From Sipunculus nudus (Eukaryota; Annelida; Sipuncula; Golfingiida; Sipunculidae), in NCBI GenBank assembly GCA_026874595.1, contig CM049306.1, positions 27,397,519-27,461,518 of the forward strand: 64,000 bases of DNA, read 5' to 3'. A program made the translations under genes and the position numbers. Below the pieces are notes generated by a model. It searched no databases, was not told the DNA's origin, and saw only the letters and a list, made by a program, of their open reading frames with translations. Shown in pieces: positions 11,700 to 24,539 of the stretch (its first letter is position 1; the number at the start of each line of letters is the position of its first letter).

Positions 11700-12690
11700 C
11701 CGTAAGTGAACATTAGTCAGTCTATTGTCCTTTAGTCACGACTGCAGAATCCTTGATTTAAATCTGTTTGGATACAACAAATGCTATGAGTTGTTTATTT
11801 TTCATGTACATTTTGCATTCCAATTACAGATAGTATTTTCAATTAAATATGCAGTTACAAAAAGAGAAGGACACATTGTGTCTGCTTTATATACATGAAC
11901 ATAAATGGTTTGATACTTCATTGAATGTGTTACTGGATGGTTGGAGTCATAAAATTAATTATAAGGGTGAAAATGAAAATGCTAAAGACAATAAAAATAA
12001 TAATGATGATAATAATAACAGCAACAAAAACAATAATAATCATAGTAATGAAAACAATGATACTATAGAGGAGTCTTGGATGCAAGTTAATGTTTTCTGT
12101 TTACAACAAGTGACATGATCTTGGTACCTAAAAAGGCATATTATGCTCAGCAATAAATTATTATCTTTGAATTTCCTCAAACCCCTTTCAAACTATCCTT
12201 ATCTACTGAAGTGCATAATAGTATTTGGTTTCATTCATTCTATTATTCACATTGACAGAAGTGCTGCTGTTTTGTACACTCATAGCTACATCTAAGTTAT
12301 GATCAGATTCATTTGACATACTATGTATCATATCTTTGGTATTATGATCATGCTACTTTTTATTCTATTCATGATTAAGATCCCCAGTGGCATCAAATCC
12401 AAGATTCTTGTGTGGTATTCCATCTGAAATCCATTGATAGTTTCAGTAATCATGGTGTTCCTTAAGATCCCGCTGTGGTCAGATTGAGATCATAATGATC
12501 AATGAATGTTTTGTGGTTTCCCATGAAGGAACTTCCTTCACTGCTCTCTCACTGATAAGAAGATCCTCATGAAGCTTTCCAAGAACCTTTCAAGAAGCTT
12601 ACATGGTGGTGTAAGGAATTTCTTCTTTGAAAGTGTTCTTCTTTGATGAAGCTAAGGTGCTCCTAAGGTGCATTCAAAGTATAACAACAG
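11700..12690. other. Non-coding, with Asn-type triplet tract
   Basis: At 11968-12062 the sequence is an imperfect AAT/GAT/AAC-type tract that would read as poly-Asn/Asp. Its 89-codon frame (11849-12118) looks fortuitous. The remainder shows no element. Confidence 0.5.
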
Positions 12691-13152
12691 GAAGCTCCTG
12701 TGGATCTCTCTGTGAGAAAGTTCTTGTGGATCTGAGAGAGACTCCTGTGGTTGTCTGATGTAAGCTCCTGTGGCTGTCTGAGAGACAGCTCCTGTGGTTG
12801 TCTAAGAGAGAGCTCCTGTTGATCTGAGAGAGGCTCCTGTGGTTGTCTGAGAGAAAGCACATGTGGTTGTCTAAGAGAGAGCTCCTGTGGATCTGAGAGA
12901 AAGCTCCTGAGGATCTGAGAGAAAGCTCCTGTGGATCCGAGAGAAAGATCCTGTGCATCTGAGAGAAAGCTCCTGTGGATCCAAGAGAAAGCTCCTATGG
13001 ATCTGAGAGAAAGCTCATGTGGATCTGAGGGAAAGCTCTTGTGGATCTGTCTGAGTATAGATAAGAAGGTTCTGTGGATCAGAGAGAAAGCCCCTGTGGA
13101 TCTGAGAAAGAATCCTGTGAATCTGTCTGATAGGAAGCTCCTGTGTGTTCAG
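12691..13152. repeat. 22-bp minisatellite, about 20 degenerate copies
   Basis: Unit near GCTCCTGTGGATCTGAGAG plus AAA, 22 bases. The left part carries a variant with GTGGTTGTCTGAG in place of GTGGATCTGAG. Related but more decayed phrases (AAGCTCCTG, GAGAAGC) extend on both sides to about 12540 and 13480. The open frames on both strands are repeat products. Confidence 0.85.
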
Positions 13153-13479
13153 TGAGATTGCTCATGTGATGCTTTTAGTGTGAGGCTCATCTGAGGTGCT
13201 TTTCCTGATGGAAGCTCCTGTAACAGACAGTATGAGAGGAATTTGTGTTCTCCTGAGAAAATGTCTCTCAGGTGTTCTCCCTATGAAAAGCGTATGTGGT
13301 GCTCTTTCTACAGGGCACAAAGGTCCTGTTGAGTAGAGGAAGCTTCTATGCTGCTCAAAAGAAAGGAAGCTTCCACAGTACTCACAGAGATTAAGTTTCT
13401 ATGGATTTGTCACTGGGAAGAAGTTCCAAAGGAGTTCTCATGAAAAGCTGGTGCAATGCTCTCTTTGAGAAGCATCTAC

Positions 13480-14530
13480 GAGGCTTTTGTGCTTGTAATA
13501 AAGTATTCTTAATAATCAATACTGCCAGGCATCAGAAACTGTTGTCTAGGAAGCAACTCTTTCATTATAAACAACTCTACAGCCTAACATTCTTTCTCCT
13601 TATAGGATAAAATGTGCCAAGTTAAACAACTGCAACTACTGATACACACAGAAGTGTTCTATAAATTTATATCATTAAGTCATTAACTAACCCTGTGAAA
13701 AAATGCATCAAACATTCAAAGTACTGTTGTCTGAATGAGTTGGTAAAGGCATTATATTTTCTATATATTTATAATACACAAAGAATTTTGTGCTATTTTT
13801 CTTAATCAGTTCCAGGTACATTGAAGGTGTCAGGTTGGATCTCATTGATTCCATGTGACCATTACATCAAGGATTACAGACTGAACATCAGAGGCAGGAA
13901 AATCCAATTACTTTTAATCAGTCAATTATAGATGAGGTCACAAGAAACAAATGCTCTGTGTGGGCTACAGCCCAAGGACTGAATTATTGATGGATGGCTA
14001 TGGGTGAAGGTTGCACAGCACCTCCTGGTCAATGACTTCATCATTTTCATACATAAGAATATTATCAAAATGAGTAGATACAACGTAAATAGTATCACAC
14101 ACAAATTAGTTTTATATAAACAAACACCAAGAAAATGCCAAAGACACAAAACAGGAATTATCCCTTTATAAACCTTAACTGTTAAAAACAATCACATAAA
14201 GGATGATGAATTTGACACCTCTAAATAATATAACACAGATGCACTGTTTGGCTGCTGAATCTTTCATTGATTCTTTTGTAATAGGCACTATTACTTTTTA
14301 ACAGCAAAACCTGGTTTTGTAGGCATCATCGTTCCCCTTTATTTCATGTAATGTAACTTTTCTACCTAAAGCCACTTGTGGATGTACATGTAGATCCAGT
14401 TTGAGTTCGATGCTTTGCAGTGAGTGTTTGGGGTGATCTCCCTCTAATGATGCAGAAGACTGACAATTCATTGAAATAAATTCCATTTTGTAAGAGTAAG
14501 GTGTCAATGCCCTGTAATGAAGATTCTCTT
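13480..14530. other. Non-coding, no clear element
   Basis: AT-rich. A minus-strand frame at 14298-14507 has protein-like composition near its end (VALGRKVTLHEIKGNDD) but lacks good splice borders, so it is not called. Confidence 0.35.
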
Positions 14531-14547
14531 GACATGCTAAATCCTAG

Positions 14548-14657
14548 TAAGTGTCACCTCCTGGAAATTTGCCGAAATAACTGTTACCCAAATTTGGGCC
14601 TTAAATTTGACCCTCCTCTTATACACGATGTTGTTGCCTTATACAAGCAAAAATATG
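14548..14657 (+). CDS. Weak candidate exon or transposon fragment
   Basis: The plus-strand frame is open (SKCHLLEICRNNCYPNLG, then FDPPLIHDVVALYKQ) and ends at TATG|GTAAGC, a fair donor. The acceptor (AAATCCTAG) has a poor pyrimidine tract. No family recognised. It lies just upstream of an endonuclease-like remnant on the other strand, so a transposon origin is possible. Confidence 0.2.
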
Positions 14658-14769
14658 GTAAGCAAGCACATTTAAATCAAAAACCATTTTTTTTTCATTT
14701 CAGAGATTCAGGAGTTAGCATAAAAATCTAATTTAAGATACTGTGATTTTAATTCCCTTGAAATCTTAA

Positions 14770-15010
14770 GAGAAACAAGGGACCCATGGGTCACTGTGCT
14801 CAGCTGAAGTTGACCTTGAAGGTAAAAATCTAAAATAATATCAAATGGAGACAAAGTCTGAGAATAAGAGGTAATATAGGCTATGGTTGATTGATATGAT
14901 TGGTTTGTATTGATGAGTAAGATATTGTTGAAAATAATATTTTGTGACCGGACCATGTGTTTCCTAATGCTGAAACTGAAGCCAGTGTACAGTTCGTGAA
15001 CATAAGATAT
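14770..15010 (-). pseudogene. Endonuclease-end remnant of a transposon, inverted partner of 53292-53600
   Basis: On the minus strand, nearly the same sequence as 53340-53600 is read. It translates with breaks as FTN...SALGNTWSGHKILF..., like the C-terminal part of an AP-endonuclease-type (EEP fold) domain where the catalytic SDH is usual. About 150 bases further comes the motif CAGCTGAGCACAGTGACCC followed by ATGGGTCCCTTGTT, shared by other sites in the window. In-frame stops show it is dead. Confidence 0.5.
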
Positions 15011-16000
15011 GTATGAGATAGGTATACTATTACCATGATCATTGGTTCACTTTTTGATAAACTGTTAACAGTTCAGCAGTTTACACATTTGTTCAGTTAG
15101 ATCTATTTTGTTTTATTATATATTTTTAAATATATATATATTTTTTATTTTATAAAATGTATACAGATGCAATATATCTATTAAAAGTTCAATCAAAATT
15201 ATTGAATATTTAAAAATAGACAGACTGGCAGACAAACAAAACTTATTCCTCTATCTCCAATTTTGCTGAGGCAGGAAAATAATATAAGAAGTCTCAATTA
15301 GATCTTAATTTTTTTTATTACATCAAATTGTTTTAAAATTTTATAATTTGTAAACATCTGCAATATTACACATCTGAATATATAAGTTGCTTTCAAATTT
15401 CAGAATTTAAAAGCTTAAATCGTTATACTAACAGCATATGAAAGTTACTCCAACAGTGCTTATAGGAAAATAGTTAATAATTATTATATGTTTAATTATT
15501 ACAGAGAGATGATGAACAGAGCTGATCACTTTATGTCCCATTCTCATGAGGAGAGATCTATGGTGTTTCAATTAGATCTTGATTTTTTCTTTGAAACTAA
15601 TTTCTTTTTTAAAAATTTAATCAATTTTACACATTTGAAATAAAACTAATGTCCCCAGTGCACAGGTGTGAGGACTCAATGGCAGGTGGTGGGGGGGGGG
15701 GGGGGGAACGGTGGGAATTATAACACCTCTGCATATACATACAGGACAAGCAAAGCCTTATTTCCCATTCATTCCCCTCCCCCCCCCCCCTCCCCCCATG
15801 GAGGGTGGACATGAGAATAACTGTACACCTGTCACAGCAGGGTATCTCCTCCAGTAACCCATTACAAATCAGGTAACCTGACACAGATGACCATCAGTGA
15901 CCAGGAGTGGGCTGCCTGCAGCTGAACAATGCAAGAGAATACAAAAGAGCCTAAAACAAAAATTCAATTGTTCGATTGGGACACTGGCCATAATTTAATG
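15010..16000. other. AT-rich, with G and C homopolymer runs
   Basis: Contains a G run of about 18 at 15688-15706 and an interrupted C run at about 15777-15797, roughly 70 bases apart. They could pair as a hairpin or form G-quadruplexes. No gene. Confidence 0.6.
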
Positions 16001-16074
16001 ACTGAACAAGTAATCAGTGAGGTGCAGGATTAATCCTAAAGTTAAAATCAATACAAATACTGCTTTTATCATTT

Positions 16075-16340
16075 CTTTTGCAATCAGGAAAATGAAACCT
16101 TGCGAAATTTTAAAAATGAAGAAATCGCAAAAAATCAGCCTTGCGAATATAAAGCCAACCACAGTTAGTTGCAGTCACACAGTGACCCAGTTTTTAGTTT
16201 GGTAAGAGATCTTCATGACATTAACAGTAAGCCAAACTTTGGATTCGTAGGTCTAACAGTTTCAAAACGTAGCAGTCTAACAGAAGACAATGGACTATGA
16301 CTATAACTCTGATGACTTATCTGAGCTGAGCTAAAAATCT
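16075..16340 (-). repeat. Dispersed repeat ending in AGCTCAGCTGA
   Basis: It matches 24300-24530 in the same orientation and the start of 51690-52450 in reverse. Shared parts are GGATTCGTAGGT, then GTTTCAAAACG, an interrupted run where other copies have GACGGAC repeats, and the terminus CTGAGCTGAGCTAAAAA. A non-autonomous element family. Confidence 0.6.
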
Positions 16341-16344
16341 TGTG

Positions 16345-18040
16345 ACATCCTATGATGGAAAAATGCAAACAGTCTGATGTTTAACAGAGCAAAAAGACAT
16401 TTCTGTGGATCACTGTGGTTATTTTTTGTCAGAGAATTAATTATTTTTTTGTCAGTGTCTGGAATCAAGACAGACCACAAATCTTTTAACTATCACCAAA
16501 CAAATTCTTGCACCTGTAAATAAGGAATTGTGTAAAAGACCATTTACATTCCTAAAAAACATCACAAATCAAATTGATGAAGGCTGACACTGACAGGAAA
16601 AGACTTACACATAAAGTCAACTGAGGCTTTGGTGCATGAAAATATAACACCTTTTTAGTTAGTACTTGGTCTGTTTGTTTGTTTTTTTTCTGTTTCTTTT
16701 TGCTAACCTTTGTTTTACGTATACATACCATCATATCATCATCCATGCTTACTTACATACTTGCAATAACTTGGACAGTAGCAAAGGTCACTTTGAAGAA
16801 AACAATGTGACTGTGACTTTTTTGCCATTTTTTTTTTTTTGGGGGGGGGGGGGGGGATGGCCATGCTGACAAGATAATTAATTTTTTTTAAAACTACAAA
16901 CAGATATATTGGAGAAAACTGTACACTCATATATAATGTCTAAACATCTTTGGTATAAAACAAATAAAGTAAAATTTCATTATTTAAATTGCAAACAGGT
17001 TGACAGCATTACTGAGGTGAAATATATAATTATGATGAGGTTACTGACAAACAAGTGGATCTTTACTTGAAATAAGAGAAATGTTAAAGAAAATGATGCA
17101 ATATTAAATTTAAAAGCTTAAATTGCAAGAAGTTCACTTGGTATGCGATTCCATTTCTGTTCTCTCTGTAAATCAATCACAGGACTACTCTCTGTTAAGC
17201 TTTAAACGTTTCTGAGGTGAAGTCTGCTGTACAAGGTGCAACCTTTCACGTGAAAAGTCAAAGTGTTTAACAAACGTTGCTGCATGTATCTGAAGTACAT
17301 CATTTTATATGTCAGGCACATGTCACTGAAGAAGGAACATGTTCTTGCACCCTGTGAGTGTGACTTGATGAACAGCAACAGAAAGAACTATCCCAAAAAA
17401 CAGTCATCAATAGATTTTAAGATGCCACCTTTTAGATAATAAAAAATTTCATGTTAAAAGGGGAACCCTGGAAAATTACTGGTACCCTGGATGAATGTAG
17501 ATTTCACAATGATACTGCAGAATTTGTTGAAGCAGATATTGCTGTGTGTACTTAATGTTCACAACTGTGTTCTGGATGAGTCACAAGACAATTTGTATTC
17601 AGTATGGCAGGCTTCACAGTATCAGTGTTTATGTCCATTTATCAGAGCACAAACATGTCCCACTAAATATAAAAAAAGAGCTTTGTCCAATATTCTTCCA
17701 CACAAAAAAGGGATCAATAAGTAAATAAATGAATAACCTGATATGAAGTTATACACTGAGAACAGATGTACCTATAAAGCATGATAAATCTTGTACATCG
17801 GTACTTGTAACAATTTGTGTGATATCAATATTTTGTGTTTGGATATATATGGCACTGATTAAACAAGTGAACTTTTAATTAACTTAAGAAAGAACACTTG
17901 GTATGTTTTTATATATTTAGATTTACTCTTCATACCCTAAGCCTATTTGTTTCAGTTTTGTACCTTGGGCTGTCTCTTTTCACAAGTGCTTTATACATGG
18001 CCCTTGCCACGACTGAGGGGATCTTAAAACTGTACATGAT
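16345..18040. other. Non-coding, with poly-T/poly-G tract
   Basis: A T run followed by a G run lies at 16830-16857. The rest is AT-rich without recognisable elements. The frames at 17491-17728 have no support. Confidence 0.5.
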
Positions 18041-18044
18041 ATAG

Positions 18045-18180
18045 GGGTAGGACATAGCCTAGAGGTTAAGACATTGAACTTTAGAGCTGAAGGTCCACTG
18101 TTCAGTCCCACCAGTACTTAAATGGCAGAATGGTGTAAACTTGCTTGAATCTCAGAAATTTGCTCTCATTAATGTCCAGA
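18045..18180 (+). repeat. tRNA-like SINE, same family as 4680-4790
   Basis: A-box-like ATAGCCTAGAGGTTAAGAC, then CTGTTCAGTCCCACCAGTAC. This is the plus-strand counterpart of the minus-strand copy at 4.7 kb. Confidence 0.6.
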
Positions 18181-20015
18181 AGTTTTAATAATAACATATA
18201 ATTCTTATCATAAGTATACCTTCATCATCATTCAATAGACAGCACCAAAAACAGGCCATTGCCTTTTCTTTCTTTTAAAATAAAAAACATAAAAAAATGA
18301 TATACATGACATCTGGCTGGACATTTTGATAGTGGAATTTGATCACAGCCTAATTAAATGTAATAACAGAATATCATCAGAACTTTCTTTTTCTTGGGGG
18401 GGGGGGGGGAGGGGGCGCAGACGGTAGGAATAGCTTGAAAATAATAATGCCTCAACAAAGTCCTTGCAGAAGCAGTATAAATTGTGATCCTGTGCTTTTC
18501 AATTTTATATTAAATGCTGAAAATGCTATCTATACAGTAAACGTGTGTGTGTATTTTATAACTGGTGATGGAATAGCAATTAGTAAATGTCAGTAGATGT
18601 TCCAGCAGACAGTATCTATGTATTTTACACCTAACTGCCTTCTCTCGCTGTACAAGTTGTACACAAGCACCATCATCTCTCATTATTGGCACGATAACCA
18701 TACCATTCCATAAAGCCATTTTGTTGTACTTACATTAATCCACACACCCTTACCATTCCCACATCAGAGGACCTGCATCACATTTACTTCTGGTATGCTG
18801 GCTTGGATTTATTCTCATTTTACAATTTTGAGAACAAAATGACCATTTCTTAATGACACTCAATCAAAGTTCTTATTTCTATAAATTCATTAAACAATAT
18901 GTAAAACTCATGTTGACATGAGACGTAAACCAATGGCTTATACTATAATAATATAGTTATAGCAGATATTTAATTGTTAACCTGCTAAAGCATTACCAAC
19001 ATCTGTTGCTCTATATCAATCAGTGATTGTGATGTAGGTGTGCATATACAAACTGACAATACAGGTGGAAATACTGAATACAAATATGTAACTGCATCTA
19101 ACACACTGATATACATAGCAAGAAGGCATATATAAAATCAAATATATATAAAAAATATCTCCTTGTTGATGACCAATTAGTAGTTCAATACCCTAAATAC
19201 TGTCCTAAAGATTATGAGCTAAGCTGCAATAGTTTACAAATATTGTTAAAGTACTTTTTTATATGAAATGATGACCATCATTTACAGGTTTATCACCTCT
19301 GGTATGGAGTATGTGCATGTGGTAATAAAATTGCTGCAGCTACTTGGTTTACAACACAACACTGAATCAACCAGGTGTAGTCACCCAGGATATTATTATT
19401 AAGTAAAAGGGTGCAAAAGAAAAAGTAGCTCCTTAGCTCTTCCATTTAATGTAAGCCACCCTGGCTCTTCCATCCAATGTACCCCATCCCCAAGCCACCC
19501 CAGTCCTACCTAGTCCTGCAGCCTGCTGGCAGTAGTAGTTGTTCAGTCATGGACAGCTCATAAACATGTACCAAAAGGTATTAGTTGTTTCCCAGCTAAT
19601 GTACAAGGCCTTGGTTTGATAATAATCAGCTGAGATAGCTATAAACCAATGAGTTAAAAGGAACCTACAGTCAGCTGGGAAGACCCTGGTTCCCTCACCT
19701 GTGATAAAACACACCAGTGATTAATATACACACTAACACACCCTAAGACCTGAAACCTACCAAGCAAATAAGCCCGCCAACAGAGCAAGGTCAAAGGTTG
19801 TCATTAAGGTGTATAAAGGAATCTGAATTATGATTCCTGAATATAAAGTATATTTTACAGCTTAGGCTGCAAAAACTTGCAAAATAACTGAACAGTTTAA
19901 TGAACCAATATAATACATTTTTTAAACATAAGATCCATTTTTAATCATTTCAAGGCAGTAGTATTACACTGATAAACAGGACGCATAATGGCAATGAATG
20001 GACTAGTAATTTTTC
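18180..20015. other. Non-coding, with one G run
   Basis: G-rich tract at 18397-18417. A GC-richer stretch at 19430-19720 has several TCTTCCATCCAATGTA-like phrases (a twofold local repeat near 19437 and 19468) but no exon borders. Confidence 0.45.
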
Positions 20016-20019
20016 TAAA

Positions 20020-22590
20020 CAAGGCCTGCAGGCCTAATGCGAACCTGTGCATCGGGAAATACAACAGGTATAATGCTTCAATGCTGGACCATTACTTTTC
20101 ATGTATATGAACAATGCAAGTACTAAACATTTTAAATAAGAGACAATTACAAAAACATCACTGGCATGGGTGCAAACAACACAAAAATGATTGTACCTGG
20201 CACCACCAGTCTTGTATACACCAAACTTTATATACATATGCCCAATTTCAGACTGATATATCAAACCCCTCCTGAGAAATAAGCAGGGACACACACTGTG
20301 CAAAAATTATTGTAGGTGGCACCATCAGTCTTTTATATGACAAAGCTATTCGATATGTAAAAATATGCCAAATTTCAGGCTGATATTTCAAATTCCTCTG
20401 TAGAAATAAGCAGGCACATACACTGTGCAAAAGTCATTTTAGGCAGCGACACCTGTTTTGTGAACAAGAAAGCCATCAATGACACATAGACAGGTCAAAA
20501 TATCAGGCCAAAACATCAAACTTACCTTGAGTCTGATGCATGGGGCTGACCAGGCTTAGATGAGAAAGGCAGTTGCCCTGAGGGAACTGTGACAAACTGC
20601 TAGCTCAGGCTACTGCACTGAGTGAACTCATGACCTGCACCTGGCTAGACTGAGTGAACTTTTGACCTGTACCAGTGCCAAATGTGATGCAGTGGGCTGT
20701 CTGCCAAGGCTATAAATAGAATGCAGCTACTGCACTGAGTGAACTTCTGACCAAAACCTGGCTGCACTGAGTGAACTCTTGACCTGTTGCCTAATCTGAT
20801 ACAGTTGGCAGTCTGCTAAAGCTATAAATGGATCCAGACTGACCTTTGGTCTGTTGCCAAATCTGAAATAGTAGCCACACCATTGCATAAGCTCACAGAT
20901 TGGCTCCACATGCAGCCCTGAGGGGCATGACACCCATGAGGTGATCACATGATACTCATAAGGTGATCAAATACTACCTATGAGGTGACCACATGGTGCC
21001 CATGAGGTGTTCACATGTCACCCATGAGGTGATCATATGTTTTGTGCTGGGCTGCACTGATTGAACTCTTGACCTATATCTGGCTGCACTGAATGAACTC
21101 TTGATCTGTTGCCAAATCTGAAACAGTTGGCAGTTTCTCAACCTATTTATAGATGCAGACTTAATCTTGGCGTGTTGGTAAATCTGTTTACACATACGGA
21201 AAGGCTTTGGCTAAAATGCCTTTTTTTTCAAGCTGACATATTTATAAACTTTTTATCAAAATATCTAGAATAATAAGAGAATGCAGTCCTTTCACTGTTA
21301 AAGGTCCAATAATACTGCCAAAAATCATTCAAGCAAACTTGAACAAAGGCAAACTAATAATAATTTTGTGCAATGTTAAAGAAGTTATAATTGAAACAAT
21401 GATTTTGTAGAAGAACACTCTAGCAGTCCTCAGTCTGAAATATACACAAAAATGGCCATAAGACCAATTTAAGCTTTTCACGACTCAATCAAAAATCAAC
21501 AAACTCAATCTATTCTGATATGATTGAAAGAACCATGTCCTAGGATAATTCTTTTGAAAAACTGAACGTTTCAACTTTACAGTTTCATCATAAACATTTT
21601 AAGCTGAAAGAGGCTAAAATTATGAGGTTTTTGCCCCTAAAAAAACAGGTCAATGTAGGTCGCACCACGAAATCTGCAACTTCAAAACATTGTCATGTGA
21701 CCAACATTTGCACAATACTTGGTAATGCTAGCTTCTGTCATTTCTGAGGTTACTATGTCAGTATGCTTACTTGGCCAAATGACTAAGTTCAAATTCATGT
21801 AACTCCGCTAAAATTCATCATATGCAAACCATTTGAACAAACTTGAGATGGCTTGCCTCTGGGATCATTTCTGTAAAATATTGAACAATTAGGCTGGACA
21901 GTTTACAAGAAGAAGACTATAAAAGGTTCTACAGCCTTTTCCTATAAAATCTAAGTAAATGCAGATAGCAAAAAAGTAAGCTGAATCCCACAACATTTGA
22001 TATGAGACAGATTATTGCATAAAATCTAGGGACGGTAGCTCCTGCTTTTTCTGAGAAATTATGGGTTAATGTACAGATGACCAATGACCCCCGTACAGAA
22101 AAAGGTCCATGCAGGTGGCGCCACCAATACCTGAATTTCATATATGACTCATGTGACCAACATTTGTATTAAATTTGGTGATGACAGCTCAGGCCATTTC
22201 TGAGTCATTTTAGCATGCTTTTTTGGACAGATGACTAAGTTCAACTTCCTGTAACTCGGCCAAAAATCACCGAATTTAAACCATTCATAAAAACTTAAGA
22301 GAGATTGTTCCAGGAATCATTTCTGTGAAATATTGGACAACTTGGCTAAACAGTTTCAGAGATTAAGATTTTAAAACGTTTTTAGCTTTTCCCAATAAAA
22401 TCTAAGAAAATGCAGTTAGCCAAAAAACAAGCAAAGTCCAATAGTTTTTTGCATAAAATTTAGTGATCCTAACTCTTGCTGTTTCAATATAGTATGGGTT
22501 AACGTTCAGAAGATGGACAACGGACGCTGTCCGATGGCGGATGGGCGCTGGACGATGCCACATCATCGCATAAGCTCACAGGTTCGCTAA
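20020..22590 (+). mobile_element. Composite tandem-monomer repeat element, copy B
   Basis: Second full-length copy of the family at 5593-7703. It is bounded by an 11-base inverted repeat, GCGAACCTGTG at 20039 and CACAGGTTCGC at 22577. Inside are the ACTGAGTGAACTC block, the CCCATGAGGTGATCACATG short tandem (20932-21030), monomers with GGTGGCGCCACC at 22114, and a 3' run of GGACGCT-type units. A terminus-like phrase CACACCATTGCATAAGCTC also occurs internally at 20876, suggesting a nested or dimeric structure. Non-autonomous; Helitron-like by layout. Confidence 0.6.
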
Positions 22591-22599
22591 AAATGTGGA

Positions 22600-23290
22600 T
22601 CCTGAGGTACTAAAATTATGAACTTTTGAATTCTTGGACTTAAATGGTTTTAAAAGACCAGTGGGAATCCTAAAAGTAAATGTGAAAGCACCCATCTTTC
22701 CACAAGATGAAAATAAATATGCTTGATATAACACAGAAAATGTTAAAACTTACAGGATTCCCCCTCCCCCCCAATTTTTTAATTATGGGAATTAGAGAAA
22801 TCAATCAATTGCAAGTGCCAATGATAATATGCTTAAATTAGACAAATTATAAATAATCAAACATAAGTGTGCCTTTGAGTTTGCAAGTTTTGTTTGGCAG
22901 ATCTATTGATTTTAAGCTAGTGTACAGAGCTGATACATCAATACTACAAATATTTAAATAAAGATGCGTCATTCCATACATCAAATTAAAATTATGATTT
23001 TCATATATTCATCATTTATGATAATCAGTTGAACTGCATAGCCACCAAAACATTTTTTTTTTATTTTATGGTCCCAGACAATATCAGGAAAATGTACAAC
23101 CTGGATTGTGGGGGTTACTAAATGGGCTAGGTCACCTGATTATTTTAAGCGCCTGGACCTTGACTGATTCTCAGCTGTCAGCGTTCTCTGTCCCACTATC
23201 AGAACGATGTTATTGTACTGAGATCGGTACATCCATTAACCTGATAAGATCAAATTCAAGGATCACCAGGTGCGGTCTGTGAGAAGCCCA
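22600..23290. other. Non-coding, no element recognised
   Basis: AT-rich on the left. 23090-23290 is more balanced in composition and may be the 5' part of the repeat that follows. Confidence 0.4.
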
Positions 23291-23640
23291 TTGGTGTAAT
23301 TATCCATGTCTCCCAGTGAACACATGGTTGTGGGTTGGCTTCCTGATCTGACCACCTTACATTCTAAGACTCCTGCCCAAAGTCTTTACCACAAGGGGGC
23401 GCCCTCACCACCCAGGAATGAATGGATAATGGCCATGGGCATCAGGCAACAGTACAACAAATAACTCCTTAACACTTATTATGTCTACCATGGATGTATG
23501 GTCCCCAGAGGGCTAATAAAAGCTATATGAATGAACAAGCTTGAAAGACCAGGAAGGCAAAGTGTAAAGTCAGATGGGACGGATGTCTTAACTGATATCA
23601 GACCATTAAGTTCCTACACTAACCTCAGATGCAGACTGGC
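23290..23640 (+). repeat. Dispersed repeat, partner of 4970-5290
   Basis: Shares the order CAAAGTCTTTACCACAAGG ... GAATGAATGGATAATGG ... AATGAACAAGCTTGAAAG ... AGGAAGGCAAAGTGTAAAG with the copy at 5 kb. It carries CCACAAGGGGGC at 23389-23400, close to the CTCF consensus, where the other copy has diverged. Confidence 0.6.
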
Positions 23641-23784
23641 TTACCTCTTGGCATTACCTGAACAAATATGGGGACAGGCTAATGGTGCCATTACAAAAAT
23701 GATTCAAGAAAAAAAGAGCAGGTTATCAATATAAAGCACGTAATACATACATCACCTTATAAAATCAGCTGGAAAAACAAGTGG

Positions 23785-23822
23785 TCCATGGGCCATGACA
23801 CTTAGCTGAATAGGAACTTTGA
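23785..23822 (-). repeat. Divergent copy of the ACCCATGGGTCCCTTGTT terminus
   Basis: The plus strand reads ACAAGTGGTCCATGGGCCAT then GACACTTAGCTGA, a diverged version of the terminal motif at 14775, 36174 and 55425. Confidence 0.45.
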
Positions 23823-24299
23823 ACAATCGGTAACATGACTCCCAGACTGCTCAAAATCATGCATTTCGCCAATGAACCTTAGATATGGGTTACAGTGACC
23901 TTATTCTACGTCCAGCTGCTACCATTTATGCTCATCTGACTAACAGAGTGTTAACATCATGTTCTTTCACAAAGCTTGCAGAATATAGGCCACAGTGTCA
24001 TTATTTCAGGTTTCCCATGAGATTTTCATGGACCTCCCTGGATGTCTAGTATGAAGGTTTAACGTCCAACAGTGATGATTTGTGCCCTGTTAACAGATGA
24101 CCACTTCATTTGAAGGTCTCAAAAATAGAGAAAAACTGCCTAAAAATTTGAAAAATAGAGGTGGCGCCACCAGTCTGCAGGAATCCATAAAACACATTAT
24201 GATCAATATGCATGCAAAGAATCATGATGATCAATGAATTAGTTATTCAGATACTGCAGCTTTATATTCAGTGGTTTTTATAGTTAGTAGTTTTAAAGT

Positions 24300-24535
24300 G
24301 TAACAATAAGTTTTTACTTGAAAATGAAGGTATTTTCTTAATTTCTAAAAGGAACAAAGTCACAGTTACCCTGTTTTTGGTTTGGTTGGAGAACCCTGGA
24401 CATCTAACCATATGTAGAATTTAGGATTCGTAGGTTCAACGGTTTCAAAACTTGCCTAGTTAACAGACGGATGACGGACAAAGGACCATCACTATAGCTC
24501 AGATGAATTATGGTCAGCTGAGCTAAAAATTACTT
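24300..24535 (-). repeat. Dispersed repeat ending in AGCTCAGCTGA
   Basis: In reverse complement it matches 51690-51920 closely: TTTTTAGCTCAGCTGACC, the ATAG...CATCTGAGCTATAGT inverted phrase, a GTCCGTC run and CGTTTTGAAACC counterparts. A GGTGGCGCCACC palindrome lies just outside at 24160. Confidence 0.65.
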
Positions 24536-24539
24536 AGGA

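Noticed and set aside
12663-13155. CRISPR-like regular repeats
   Set aside because: The 22-, 23-, 32- and 39-bp arrays are directly adjoining tandem units with no unique spacers, in eukaryotic DNA.
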